Assembly (NCBI GenBank): GCA_023621995.1 | Contig: JAMOAB010000060.1 | Span: 18,744 to 82,743, forward strand | Length of the DNA stretch: 64,000 nucleotides | From: Bacillota bacterium | Lineage (GTDB): Bacteria > Bacillota > Clostridia > Caldicoprobacterales > Xylanivirgaceae | Direction: 5' to 3' | Part shown: piece after piece, positions 1 through 8,555 of the stretch | How positions within the stretch are numbered: the first letter of the stretch is position 1 | Layout of the letters: each line of letters opens with the position of its first letter | Notes under the pieces: generated by a model | Seen by the model: the letters and a program-made list of their open reading frames with translations, nothing else | Told to the model about the DNA's origin: nothing | The model's database searches: none | Made by a program: the position numbers and the translations under genes

Positions 1-1
1 G

Positions 2-1264
2 AATGGGCTATTTGACGAGATAAAATCTGAACTAGATATACCTTTTAAACGAACTGGATCGCTGGTTTTGGCATTTGACGATGAAGATAAAAGAATGCTG
101 GAAAAGCTTTTTATTCAGGGAGAAAAAAATGGTGTAGAGGGATTAGAGATAATTTCGCGGGATGAAGTTATGGATAGGGAGCCCAATATAAATCCCAATA
201 TAAAAAGTGCACTATGGGCCCCTACAGCTGGTATAACTTGTCCGTATGAACTCACTGTTGCCTATATGGAAAATGCTATAGACAATGGGGTCAAACTCTT
301 TCTTGAACACACTGTAACTGGATTGTCAAAGGATAGAGATGGGTCCTTTACCGTTATCACTTCTAAAGGCAAATTTAGAGCTTTATATATAATAAATTGT
401 GCAGGGGTGCAAGGAGATATGATTTCGAATATGCTTGGTTTAGAAGAATTTAGCATAATACCTCGGCGTGGTGAATACTTACTGTATGATAGAAAATACG
501 GTAATACTGTGAATAGTGTAATATTCCAGCCACCTAGTAGAAGGGGAAAGGGAGTCCTTGTCACCCAGACAGTAGACGGCAATCTATTAGTAGGGCCAAA
601 TGCAGAGGATATAACTAGTAGAGAAGATATATCTACTACAAATTCAGGTCTTGACTATGTATATAATATGGCCAAGAGGAGCATACCAGATCTTACGCGG
701 AAGGGCGTTATACGTACCTTTGCAGGACTTCGTGCCATATCGGATACTGGAGACTTCATAATAGGTCCCTCTACTGAGATAGAAGGGCTGTTTCATGTAG
801 CAGGCATATGCTCTCCTGGTCTATCGGCAGCCCCTGCCATTGGCAAAGAGTTGGCCAGAATAATAGGGGAGCATGTAGGCTCTCTTAGAGAAAAGACAGA
901 TTTTAATCCATATAGGTGTGCTATTCCCAGATTTAAGGATTTAAGCCTTGGGGAGCAACAGAGGCTTATAGATAAAGATCCTAGATATGGCAGAGTGATA
1001 TGTAGATGTGAGACAGTAACTGAAGGTGAGATTATAGAGGCACTACACCGTAGCCTTCCAGTTAACACTATTGATGGCGTAAAACGGCGAACACGGGCAG
1101 GTATGGGTAGATGCCAAGGAGGTTTTTGTACGCCTAGGATAATGGATATAATGGCTAGGGAACTGCATGTATCAATGGAAGATATTACAAAGTGCGGGGC
1201 TGATTCAAATATAGTTGTAGGTAAGATAAGGGAAAAAAGGGAAAGGGAGATGAAGACTATATGA
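2..1264 (+). CDS. GlpA-like FAD-dependent glycerol-3-phosphate dehydrogenase, 5' end cut by window
   Basis: The reading frame is open from base 2, so the N-terminus (including the usual FAD-binding GxGxxG motif) lies outside the window. What is visible is the later part of a DAO-type FAD oxidoreductase (GLRAISDTGDFIIGPS, then the C-terminal FAD-contact region VAGICSPGLSAAPAIG) followed by a BFD-like [2Fe-2S] domain with the cysteine pattern CRCE...GRCQGGFC. That combination is typical of the GlpA-like oxidoreductases that oxidise glycerol-3-phosphate to dihydroxyacetone phosphate in anaerobic Firmicutes. Its stop overlaps the ATG of the next flavoprotein (ATGA), so the two are translationally coupled. 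The substrate is inferred from family and context; a related 2-hydroxyacid or amino-acid oxidase cannot be excluded. Confidence 0.85.
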   Translation, partial: NGLFDEIKSELDIPFKRTGSLVLAFDDEDKRMLEKLFIQGEKNGVEGLEIISRDEVMDREPNINPNIKSALWAPTAGITCPYELTVAYMENAIDNGVKLFLEHTVTGLSKDRDGSFTVITSKGKFRALYIINCAGVQGDMISNMLGLEEFSIIPRRGEYLLYDRKYGNTVNSVIFQPPSRRGKGVLVTQTVDGNLLVGPNAEDITSREDISTTNSGLDYVYNMAKRSIPDLTRKGVIRTFAGLRAISDTGDFIIGPSTEIEGLFHVAGICSPGLSAAPAIGKELARIIGEHVGSLREKTDFNPYRCAIPRFKDLSLGEQQRLIDKDPRYGRVICRCETVTEGEIIEALHRSLPVNTIDGVKRRTRAGMGRCQGGFCTPRIMDIMARELHVSMEDITKCGADSNIVVGKIREKREREMKTI

Positions 1265-2565
1265 GAGTGCAGGTAGATGTAGCTATAATTGGTGGTGGTC
1301 CTGCAGGTCTGGCAGCGGCTATTGCATGTCATGATCAAGGGATACAAGATATACTCATATTGGAACGGGATAGACATCTAGGTGGAATACTACAACAATG
1401 TATACACACAGGTTTCGGACTCCACAGGTTTGGAGAGGAGCTTACGGGACCAGAATACGCACATATATTCATAGATGGGGTAAAAGATAGGAATATATCT
1501 TATCTTTTAGACACAATGGTAATTGAGATACGGAAAGACAAAATTATCTATGCACTGAACTCAGAGAAAGGTTTAATTGAAATTGAGGCAAAAGCTATTA
1601 TACTTGCCATGGGGTGCCGTGAGCGGACAAGAGGTGCAATTCAAATTCCAGGTGATAGGCCTGCTGGAGTATATACAGCAGGTATGGCCCAGCTTCTTGT
1701 AAACATGGAAGGCTATCTACCAGGGAAAGAGATAGTAATACTTGGTTCAGGAGATATTGGACTTATAATGGCAAGGCGTCTTACTTGGGAAGGTGCCAAT
1801 GTGAAAATGGTATGTGAAATCATGCCCTATTCATCTGGGTTGGCACGGAATATAAGGCAGTGCCTGGATGACTATGATATTCCCCTATTATTCAACCATA
1901 CGGTGGTAAAGGTCCATGGCAGTAAACGATTAGAAGGTGTGACTATAGCAGAGGTGGATTCAAATAGGGTGCCTATACCTGGAAGTGAGAGATATATAGA
2001 ATGTGATACCCTCTTACTGTCTGTTGGTCTTCTCCCAGAAAATGAGCTAAGCGAGGGAGCCAATGTGTTGCTCGATGAGATAACAGGAGGACCTATTGTA
2101 GATGAGTATAGACACACCAGCGTAGATGGTATATTTGCATGTGGTAATGTACTCCATGTTCACGATTTAGTAGACTATGTAAGTGAGGAAGCAGAAATTG
2201 CTGCTAGAGGGGTAGCTAGATACCTAAAAGGTGATAAATCAGATAGTAGAATATCTATAAGTCATGGTGCAGGTATACAATATACAGTGCCCCATATTAT
2301 CAGTTCTAGAGATGAAGATGTTGAACTATTTTTTAGAGCAAACGGCATATATAATGATGGAATGATTCAACTAACCTATGGAAAAGATATATTATATACA
2401 AAGAGATACAATCACATAGTTCCAGGAAAGATGGAACGTATTCGAATTAAGAAAGATATATTGAGACAATTAGATATGGAAGGCAATATAAGGATATCTT
2501 GGCGGCAAAGGGAGGATGAATTGTCAGATGAAGCTCATATGTACAGTCTGTCCACAGGGATGTGA
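1261..2565 (+). CDS. GlpB-like NAD(P)/FAD-dependent oxidoreductase
   Basis: A 434-residue pyridine-nucleotide-disulfide-type flavoprotein. The N-terminal FAD motif is DVAIIGGGPAGLAAA (residues about 6-20), the second Rossmann motif is VILGSGDIGLIMARRL (about 160-175), and the C-terminal FAD contact reads GIFACGNVLHVHDLVDYV. The first ATG overlaps the stop of the preceding GlpA-like gene. In Firmicutes this protein sits between a GlpA-like subunit and a DUF1667 protein and is thought to be a partner flavoprotein of the dehydrogenase, possibly passing electrons to NAD or another acceptor. The electron acceptor cannot be read from the sequence. Confidence 0.85.
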   Translation: MRVQVDVAIIGGGPAGLAAAIACHDQGIQDILILERDRHLGGILQQCIHTGFGLHRFGEELTGPEYAHIFIDGVKDRNISYLLDTMVIEIRKDKIIYALNSEKGLIEIEAKAIILAMGCRERTRGAIQIPGDRPAGVYTAGMAQLLVNMEGYLPGKEIVILGSGDIGLIMARRLTWEGANVKMVCEIMPYSSGLARNIRQCLDDYDIPLLFNHTVVKVHGSKRLEGVTIAEVDSNRVPIPGSERYIECDTLLLSVGLLPENELSEGANVLLDEITGGPIVDEYRHTSVDGIFACGNVLHVHDLVDYVSEEAEIAARGVARYLKGDKSDSRISISHGAGIQYTVPHIISSRDEDVELFFRANGIYNDGMIQLTYGKDILYTKRYNHIVPGKMERIRIKKDILRQLDMEGNIRISWRQREDELSDEAHMYSLSTGM

Positions 2566-2884
2566 GATAACAGTAAAAAAGAATGATGAAGGGTGGCACG
2601 TTGAAGGCAATAGATGTAAGCGGGGAAGGGAGTTTGCCCTTCAAGAGACCATATCTCCCATGCGTGTGCTCACCACTTCAGTTTGGATAGAAGGTGGGGA
2701 TCATAAGCTAGTATCGGTAAAGACTGATAGACCCATACCTAAAGAAAAGATAGGTGAAGCCATAGGTGAGCTATGTGATATTACTATAAATGCTCCTGTA
2801 GGTCGTGGCGATATAATTATCAAAAATATAGCAGATACTGATGCCAATATAATTGCCACAAGAGATGTTCGCCTTTCTTCATGA
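2528..2884 (+). CDS. DUF1667 domain protein, third gene of the GlpA/GlpB-like set
   Basis: About 118 residues. The N-terminus carries a cysteine cluster, CTVCPQGC, then GNRCKRG, giving four cysteines spaced like an iron-sulfur or zinc site. Nothing else is recognisable apart from the DUF1667 family pattern. An upstream in-frame ATG at 2516 touches the GGAGG at 2511-2515, so I prefer the ATG at 2528, which leaves 12 bases and gives the family's usual MK-hydrophobic-C start. The gene lies wholly or partly inside the 3' end of the preceding gene in another frame (50-base overlap from 2516, 38 from 2528). By position it may be an electron-transfer or assembly subunit of the glycerol-3-phosphate dehydrogenase; this is inference. 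Confidence 0.8.
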   Translation: MKLICTVCPQGCEITVKKNDEGWHVEGNRCKRGREFALQETISPMRVLTTSVWIEGGDHKLVSVKTDRPIPKEKIGEAIGELCDITINAPVGRGDIIIKNIADTDANIIATRDVRLSS

Positions 2885-2946
2885 GACATGGTATAATATA
2901 TAGTATATTTATTTAGGTCTATGAAGATCATAGGGAGGAAGGGAAG

Positions 2947-3315
2947 ATGTTCTTCTTTATAGGTATATTTGGCATACAAGATAAGCAGAAGACTATTAGA
3001 GAATTTAATAATGTTGTATGCAGTTACTGTGGTAGTCTGTCTAGGGCGGAACTGATAGAACAGTACACCTACTTCCATTTTTTCTTCCTACCCCTATTTA
3101 GATGGAATAAGAGATACTATGTTCGGTTTAGATGCTGTAATAGGGTATTCAAAGTTCCAAAGGACTATATTGATGACCTTAAATATAGCTCGGATATAAA
3201 TATTGATAGATTGGAAGAAATCAATACATCTTATGGACACGTATGTCCTAATTGCGGAGCTCATGTAGATCCGTCTTTTGTATATTGTCCCTATTGTGGA
3301 CACGACCTAGAATAA
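2947..3315 (+). CDS. Small zinc-ribbon protein
   Basis: A 122-residue protein with two metal-site regions: CSYCG near residue 26 with RFRCC about 35 residues later, and a clean C-terminal zinc ribbon CPNCGAHVDPSFVYCPYCG (about residues 98-116). The aromatic stretch between them (YTYFHFFFLPLFRWNKRYYV) is typical of a widespread Firmicute zinc-ribbon family of unknown function. It starts at ATG 2947 behind AGGGAGGAAGGGAAG. Its stop lies in the left arm of a bidirectional terminator shared with degV on the other strand. No function is assigned. Confidence 0.8.
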   Translation: MFFFIGIFGIQDKQKTIREFNNVVCSYCGSLSRAELIEQYTYFHFFFLPLFRWNKRYYVRFRCCNRVFKVPKDYIDDLKYSSDINIDRLEEINTSYGHVCPNCGAHVDPSFVYCPYCGHDLE

Positions 3316-3349
3316 AAACCGTTCAACGTTTAACGCTGAACGGTTTTTA
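3314..3349. terminator. Bidirectional intrinsic terminator between convergent genes
   Basis: A hairpin with arms AAAAACCGTTCA and TGAACGGTTTTT has an A-tract on one side and a T-tract on the other, so it can stop transcripts of both the zinc-ribbon gene (+) and the lysA-degV pair (-). Confidence 0.9.
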
Positions 3350-4231
3350 TTATCCTTCTTTTATAAATCTCTTTTCTCCTAGGAAAAACAGGGCAATTGT
3401 CCCAGGACCAGAGTGACTGCCGATTGTAGGCCCTATGTGGTTCATTATGACGTCTTTTACATTGAATTTTTCTTTTATGGTATTGGCTACAAACTGGGCA
3501 TCTTCTAGAGAGTCGCCGTGGCTTACTGCGATTATTTGTTCTTCTGGATTAACGGCATACTCTTCGAATTTATTTATGAGCATCTTAAGTGCCCTCTTTC
3601 TACCTTTGGCCTTATGGATGGGTATGAGATGTCCTGCATCGTCAATATTTAGTACTGGTTTTATATCCATTATATTGGCAACAAAGGCTGCAGCACCAGA
3701 TACCCTACCACCGCGACGCAGATGATCTATATCATCTACAGTAAACCAATGGTTTAGCCTAAATTTATTGTCCTCAAGCCAATTTACGATTTCTTTCTTA
3801 GATGCACCGTCGTGGAGCATCTCGACTGCGTAGTATACAAGGAGCCCCTCGCCTAAAGATGCAGCCCTTGTATCGACTATTGTAAGGTCGGCATCGGGAT
3901 ATTTCTCAAGTATCATGTTCTTTGCCATATTGGCATTGTTGACGCTACCTGTTAGACCAGATGAAAAACTTATATATATGACAGACTTTCCAGCCACTAT
4001 GTGTTCTTCAAATGCATCGAAGAAGATCTGTGAGTTTACTTGGGAAGTGGTAGGCATAGAACCTTCCCTCACGGCATTGTAGAATTCATTATAGCTAAGG
4101 GTCTGTCCAAAATCATCTATATATTCCTTGTCATTTAATGTATAGGTATAATTGATTATGGGAATATTGCGTTTTTCCACATAACTAAGGGGTAGATCGC
4201 TACATGAGTCGGCTATTATCACTGTATCCAT
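3350..4231 (-). CDS. DegV family fatty-acid-binding protein
   Basis: A 293-residue DegV protein. Family landmarks in order: VIIADSCSDLP at the N-terminus, TTSQVN near residue 62, SFSSGLTGS near 89, the RRGGRVSG motif near 168, and HSGPG near the C-terminus. DegV/FakB proteins bind a fatty acid and, in some species, present it to FakA kinase for acyl-phosphate formation; no FakA gene is in the window. AAGGAGGT lies 8 bases ahead of the ATG. It follows lysA on the same strand with a 56-base gap, so co-transcription is likely, and it ends at the shared terminator. Confidence 0.9.
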   Translation of the reverse strand: MDTVIIADSCSDLPLSYVEKRNIPIINYTYTLNDKEYIDDFGQTLSYNEFYNAVREGSMPTTSQVNSQIFFDAFEEHIVAGKSVIYISFSSGLTGSVNNANMAKNMILEKYPDADLTIVDTRAASLGEGLLVYYAVEMLHDGASKKEIVNWLEDNKFRLNHWFTVDDIDHLRRGGRVSGAAAFVANIMDIKPVLNIDDAGHLIPIHKAKGRKRALKMLINKFEEYAVNPEEQIIAVSHGDSLEDAQFVANTIKEKFNVKDVIMNHIGPTIGSHSGPGTIALFFLGEKRFIKEG

Positions 4232-4287
4232 ATAAAAAAGACCTCCTTAATAGAAAATATACTGTAATACCAAGTTGAGAATAGACA

Positions 4288-5541
4288 TTAGAGTATGAAA
4301 TTTGTCAAAAGATCGTCTAGTGTATCCCGTCGTCTTATCAATATAGATTCTCCCTCTCTGTCTATGAGCACCTCTGCAGGCCTTAACCTATTGTTATAGT
4401 TAGAAGACATGGAATATCCATATGCGCCGGCATCCATAACCCCTATCGTATCCCCAAGCTTTATTGGAGGAAGTTTTCGCCTATGGGCAATTATATCGCC
4501 GCTTTCACAAATATTGCCCACTATGGTAACTTCACTGTCATCCTTACCTGAGGTGACGAGTTTCCCATCTCTGTATACTTCAATATCGTGGTGAGCATCG
4601 TATAGTACTGGCCTCATGAGAACGTTAAAACCTATGTCGGTACCTATATATGTGGTGGCATGATTTTGTTTTATTGAGTGGACACTACCTAGGAGCACTC
4701 CACATTCGGCAATTATATATCTTCCAGGTTGGGCTTTAAAAGTCACCTCTTTGCCATAGCTTTTTGTCCAATCGTACATGATGGATGAAAGTTTTTCTCC
4801 TAACTCATCTAGATCAAGTGGTTCTTCTCCTACTTGCTTTTTATAGGGGATACCAAAACCTCCACCGAAATCTATAAATTCAAGACCATTAAAGTTTTCA
4901 GCAACCTCAAGTAGGGCTTTAGCCCCTTCTATATATGGAGTGGTATCTAAGAACAAAGAACCTATATGATGATTTATCCCTATCAAGTTTAGATTGTATC
5001 GTTTGAGTATATCTTTAACCTTTCCTACATCTTCTATATTTATTCCAAACTTGGTATCCTTACCAGCGGTCACCACTTTCTTGTGGTGGCCTGCCCCAAT
5101 ACCAGGGTTGAAACGGAGGGCAACATGACCTCCTGGATTGATCTTTCCATAGGTTTCAAGCTGGCAGAGAGAATCTATGCTTATAGTTATATTATTCTCT
5201 ATAGCATAGCCCATTTCCTCCTTAGATACATTATTACTTATATAAAATATCTCCTGGGGCTCAAAGCCAGCCTTAAGTAAGCTATATATCTCACCAGGTG
5301 ACATTGCATCGGCATATAGCCCTTCCTCCCTTATTATCTTAAGTAGCACTATATTAGAGTTTGCTTTTGAAGAATAGCTAGGAATAAAATGGGGATATGA
5401 CACAAGAGATTTCATATCTCTACATCTTTTCCTAAGTATATTTTCGTTATATACATATAGTGGGCTTCCGTATTTATGGATGAGCTCATCTGGAGAGTAT
5501 TTTCCAAAAAAATTGTGCTCTTCAGTATAATAATTTATCAT
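4288..5541 (-). CDS. lysA: Diaminopimelate decarboxylase
   Basis: Catalyses meso-diaminopimelate to L-lysine, the last step of lysine synthesis, with pyridoxal phosphate. The protein is about 417 residues, normal for LysA. Visible motifs are SYSSKANSN with the PLP lysine at K59, NHHIGS, the phosphate-binding GGGFGIPY, the ICESGD motif with the second-subunit catalytic cysteine, and MDAGAYGYSMSSNYN near the C-terminus. I chose the ATG at 5541 because GGAGG lies 7 bases ahead; an in-frame extension to 5613 has no such site. No lysine riboswitch is visible upstream. degV follows in the same direction. Confidence 0.95.
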   Translation of the reverse strand: MINYYTEEHNFFGKYSPDELIHKYGSPLYVYNENILRKRCRDMKSLVSYPHFIPSYSSKANSNIVLLKIIREEGLYADAMSPGEIYSLLKAGFEPQEIFYISNNVSKEEMGYAIENNITISIDSLCQLETYGKINPGGHVALRFNPGIGAGHHKKVVTAGKDTKFGINIEDVGKVKDILKRYNLNLIGINHHIGSLFLDTTPYIEGAKALLEVAENFNGLEFIDFGGGFGIPYKKQVGEEPLDLDELGEKLSSIMYDWTKSYGKEVTFKAQPGRYIIAECGVLLGSVHSIKQNHATTYIGTDIGFNVLMRPVLYDAHHDIEVYRDGKLVTSGKDDSEVTIVGNICESGDIIAHRRKLPPIKLGDTIGVMDAGAYGYSMSSNYNNRLRPAEVLIDREGESILIRRRDTLDDLLTNFIL

Positions 5542-5704
5542 TAAAAGTCCTCCATCTGAAGTATAATGGTTTCTATCAAGCTTAAATATATAGAAGAAAC
5601 AAAAATTTGTCAATGATTAAAGTCTCAATTTAAACTATTAGCATTCTATAAGTTTAAGTTGAAACGTATTATCATACGACAGACAAAAATTTAAAACTGT
5701 TAAT

Positions 5705-5733
5705 TGAAGATATTACAATATAACCCTATAATA
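5705..5733 (+). promoter_or_regulatory. Candidate sigma-A promoter for the BaiN-like gene
   Basis: TTGAAG and TATAAT are separated by 17 bases, about 40 bases ahead of the start. Two further TATAAT hexamers follow at 5733-5738 and 5741-5746, so the exact start point is uncertain. An 11-bp inverted repeat with one G-U pair (5626-5636 / 5651-5661) lies further upstream, between this promoter and lysA. Confidence 0.5.
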
Positions 5734-5775
5734 TAATGGTATAATATTGTAGACAATATAGTTGAGGTGAAAGAA

Positions 5776-7008
5776 GTGGAAGAAAATAAGAGAGTAGTAG
5801 TTATAGGTGGCGGAGCAGCAGGTATGATTGCAGCGGCTACAGCGGCAAATAGAGGATTAGATGTATACTTAGTAGAGAAAAACAGAAGACTTGGAAAGAA
5901 GATGCTCATAACAGGTAAGGGAAGATGTAATATAACAAATAATACAGATATAGAGGGAATGGTAAGGAGTATACCGATCAATGGAAGATTCTTATACAGT
6001 GCCTTTAATGCTTTTTCAAACTGGGATATTGTAAACTTATTAGAAAAATTAGGGGTAAAAACCAAGGTGGAGCGGGGAGGCAGGGTATTTCCTAAGTCCG
6101 ATAGAGCTTCCGATGTTGTGGATGCCCTAGCTAAGTTTGTAGTAAAAAGTGGTGTCAATATAATACAGGATGAAGTATTAGAAGTAATATCGAGAGAAGG
6201 TGATATATCCCATGTGGAGCTTAAGAAGGGTGGAAGCTTTCGGTGTGACAGTGTCATTGTGGCAACGGGGGGCCTGTCATATCCTAAGACTGGGAGTACA
6301 GGAGACGGCTATAGGTTTGCCAAAGATAATGGACATACGGTGATTTCGACTAGGCCGGCGTTGGTACCCCTTGAGGTATATGAAGATTGGGTAAGGGAAG
6401 TTCAAGGTTTGTCTTTAAAAAATATAGGGATTAAAGTGCTAGACGTCAATGGGAAACTAGTATACGAAGACTTTGGTGAGATGCTCTTTACTCACTTTGG
6501 TGTATCGGGACCAGTAATTCTATCCGCCAGTACATGTATGTATGATTTGAATAAAAATAAATATACACTTATAATAGATTTAAAACCAGCCCTTTCAATG
6601 GAGCAATTAGATAGACGAATTATAAGGGATTTTGAAAAATATTCTCGAAAGATATTTTCTAATTCACTAGATGATCTTCTACCCAAGAAGTTGATTCCAG
6701 TAATAATCAATCTATCTGATATATCTACCCATAAGGAAGTCAATCAGATAACAAGGGAAGAGCGGCTAAGACTTGCCAATCTTCTAAAAAATTTGGAGCT
6801 CAATATAAAATCATTTAGGCCAATAGATGAGGCGATTATAACATCAGGTGGTGTGAGTGTAAAAGAGATAGATCCAAAGACTATGGAGTCAAAACTTGTA
6901 GATGGTCTATATTTTGCTGGCGAGATCATAGATGTAAACGGCTATACAGGTGGTTTTAATTTACAGATAGCCTTTTCCACAGGTTATTTGGCAGGTATGA
7001 ACTGTTAG
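5776..7008 (+). CDS. BaiN/RdsA-family NAD(P)/FAD-dependent oxidoreductase
   Basis: A flavoprotein of about 410 residues in the HI0933-like family. It has the N-terminal FAD motif VVVIGGGAAGMIAA, the family motif GKKMLITGKGRCNITN, RVFPKSDRASDV, and the C-terminal TSGGVSVKEIDPKTMESK followed by GLYFAGEIIDVNGYTGGFN, which contacts the flavin. Members reduce bile acids or other unsaturated substrates in gut clostridia, but most are uncharacterised, so the substrate is open. GAGGTG precedes the GTG at 5776 by 6 bases; another in-frame GTG at 5767 overlaps that site and is less likely. Confidence 0.88.
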   Translation: MEENKRVVVIGGGAAGMIAAATAANRGLDVYLVEKNRRLGKKMLITGKGRCNITNNTDIEGMVRSIPINGRFLYSAFNAFSNWDIVNLLEKLGVKTKVERGGRVFPKSDRASDVVDALAKFVVKSGVNIIQDEVLEVISREGDISHVELKKGGSFRCDSVIVATGGLSYPKTGSTGDGYRFAKDNGHTVISTRPALVPLEVYEDWVREVQGLSLKNIGIKVLDVNGKLVYEDFGEMLFTHFGVSGPVILSASTCMYDLNKNKYTLIIDLKPALSMEQLDRRIIRDFEKYSRKIFSNSLDDLLPKKLIPVIINLSDISTHKEVNQITREERLRLANLLKNLELNIKSFRPIDEAIITSGGVSVKEIDPKTMESKLVDGLYFAGEIIDVNGYTGGFNLQIAFSTGYLAGMNC

Positions 7009-7038
7009 CATAGGATGAAAAATTGGGGGAAGTGAGAT

Positions 7039-8082
7039 ATGAATTATATGAATATATTTAAGGATATAGAGGCAAAGAGATTTAAAAGCATATATCTATT
7101 CTATGGTGAAGAGGAGTATGTGAAACAGCAAGCTCTTAACCAGCTTGTGGATGCCTTAATAGATCCCCAGTTTAGGGATTTGAACTATCAGGTCATGGAC
7201 GGGAGCGAAGTTGGAGTAGATGAGATAATAAATGCATGTGAGACACTGCCCTTTATGTCAGATCGTCGATTAATAGTTGTAAAGGATAGTGTGTTTTTAA
7301 CAAACAGAAGGAATGGTAGTGATAATCAAAACAGTGTTGAGGATGGAAAGAGACTAGGAGAATACATAAAAGATATACCCCCTACTACCTATGTTATCTT
7401 CTATGTAAGGAATGGCATAGGGAGTAAGAGTGGGCTATATAAATCTATAAATAAAATAGGAAGTGTAGTAGAGTTTAGCAGATTAGAAGACATTGATGTT
7501 AAGAGATGGGTTGTAAGGGAGATAGGCATCCACAGTAAGACTATTACTAAACCTGCTATAGAGCAGTTTGTATATTTAGTGGGTACGAATCTGGAGGATG
7601 TAGAAAATGAGCTATCAAAGCTCATGGCCTTTGTCCATGACTGTGATGTAATCACAGAGGAACACGTGCAAAAGATAGCCACACCTACACTAGAACACTC
7701 CATATTTCAACTGGTAGAAGCAATTGGAAATAGGGACGTAGATACGGCACTTATATTGCTAGATGAGATGTTAGACAAGGGAGAGGCATTCTATTCCATA
7801 ATACCAATGATAGGAAGACAGATAAGATTAATACTTTTGTGCAAATCTTACAGTGAGAAGGGATATTTAAGAAATCAAATAGCCTCTACCCTAAAAATAC
7901 ATCCCTATGGAGTGGGAAAATATATAAGCCAAGGCCAAAATTTTACTAAAGAGGAGCTAGAGGCGGCATTTTTAGACTGCTTAAAGCTAGATTATTCAAT
8001 AAAGCAGGGAAAAATAGATGGGAGATTGGGCCTTGAGATGCTAATACTTTCCATGTGTGAAATGCAAAAAAGCTTCCTGTAA
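7039..8082 (+). CDS. holA: DNA polymerase III delta subunit
   Basis: The clamp-loader wrench subunit (YqeN in Bacillus), 347 residues. It opens with the conserved IYLFYGEEEYVKQQAL motif, has the NVLTDxR-type region as LPFMSDRRLIVVKD, and the helical C-terminal collar domain with the GVGKYISQGQNFTKEEL pattern. Delta subunits have an AAA+ fold but no Walker A, as seen here. A GGGGGAAGTGAG site precedes ATG 7039; ATG 7048 is an alternative. As in Bacillus it is next to rpsT on the opposite strand. Confidence 0.93.
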   Translation: MNYMNIFKDIEAKRFKSIYLFYGEEEYVKQQALNQLVDALIDPQFRDLNYQVMDGSEVGVDEIINACETLPFMSDRRLIVVKDSVFLTNRRNGSDNQNSVEDGKRLGEYIKDIPPTTYVIFYVRNGIGSKSGLYKSINKIGSVVEFSRLEDIDVKRWVVREIGIHSKTITKPAIEQFVYLVGTNLEDVENELSKLMAFVHDCDVITEEHVQKIATPTLEHSIFQLVEAIGNRDVDTALILLDEMLDKGEAFYSIIPMIGRQIRLILLCKSYSEKGYLRNQIASTLKIHPYGVGKYISQGQNFTKEELEAAFLDCLKLDYSIKQGKIDGRLGLEMLILSMCEMQKSFL

Positions 8083-8096
8083 CGGGAAGCTTTAAT
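8069..8096. terminator. Hairpin at the holA / rpsT convergent ends
   Basis: A 9-bp stem AAAGCTTCC / GGAAGCTTT spans the holA stop codon. T-runs are short on both sides, so it is a modest terminator for both strands. Confidence 0.6.
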
Positions 8097-8108
8097 TATC
8101 TAATGTCA

Positions 8109-8393
8109 TTATGCACTTGTCTCACTAGAATTTTCAAGCTTATTTAGTGCAATTGCCAATCTAGATTTCTGCCTATTTGCTGCATTTTTATGGATAACAC
8201 CCTTGGAGGCAGCCATGTCAATTTGTTTTACTACTTCAGGATACAACTCCTTAGCAACTTGTACATTACCTTCTTCTATTGCAAGTTTAAATTTCCGTGT
8301 ATATGTCCTTACTTTAGATTTAACCATCTTGTTTCTAAGAGTTTTTGCTTTTGTCGTTCTCATACGTTTTTCAGCTGATCTGATGTTTGGCAA
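8109..8393 (-). CDS. rpsT: 30S ribosomal protein S20
   Basis: A lysine/arginine-rich protein of 94 residues that binds 16S rRNA in the small subunit. The sequence from MPNIRSAEKRMR to the C-terminal region KNAANRQKSRLAIALNKL matches S20 throughout. The start is a TTG at 8393, chosen because AGGAGG lies 8 bases upstream and because S20 proteins begin MPNI; an in-frame GTG at 8402 would overlap the ribosome binding site. A TTG start fits weak, autoregulated initiation, known for S20 in other bacteria. Convergent with holA, divergent from gpr. Confidence 0.95.
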   Translation of the reverse strand: MPNIRSAEKRMRTTKAKTLRNKMVKSKVRTYTRKFKLAIEEGNVQVAKELYPEVVKQIDMAASKGVIHKNAANRQKSRLAIALNKLENSSETSA

Positions 8394-8555
8394 ACTCTTC
8401 ACCTCCTCCGACTAATTAGACAAATGATATTTTATCATGGATATGGATAATTGACAAGGGAAATGGAATGTTTTTTTATGCATATAAGGTTATTTTGTAT
8501 AAAAAATAAAGAAGGAGACGATGCTATTATTGACAATATTGAAAGGAGAAAAAAT

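Noticed and set aside
4301..4309. Another TTTGTCAAA Spo0A-box match
   Set aside because: It lies inside the 3' end of the lysA coding sequence, far from any promoter. It shows that such 9-mers do occur by chance here.
5606..5614. TTTGTCAAT near the lysA start
   Set aside because: One mismatch at the end of the box and no other support for Spo0A control of lysA.
5542..5766. Lysine riboswitch upstream of lysA
   Set aside because: The leader is too short and lacks the conserved lysine-riboswitch core; only an imperfect 11-bp inverted repeat is present.
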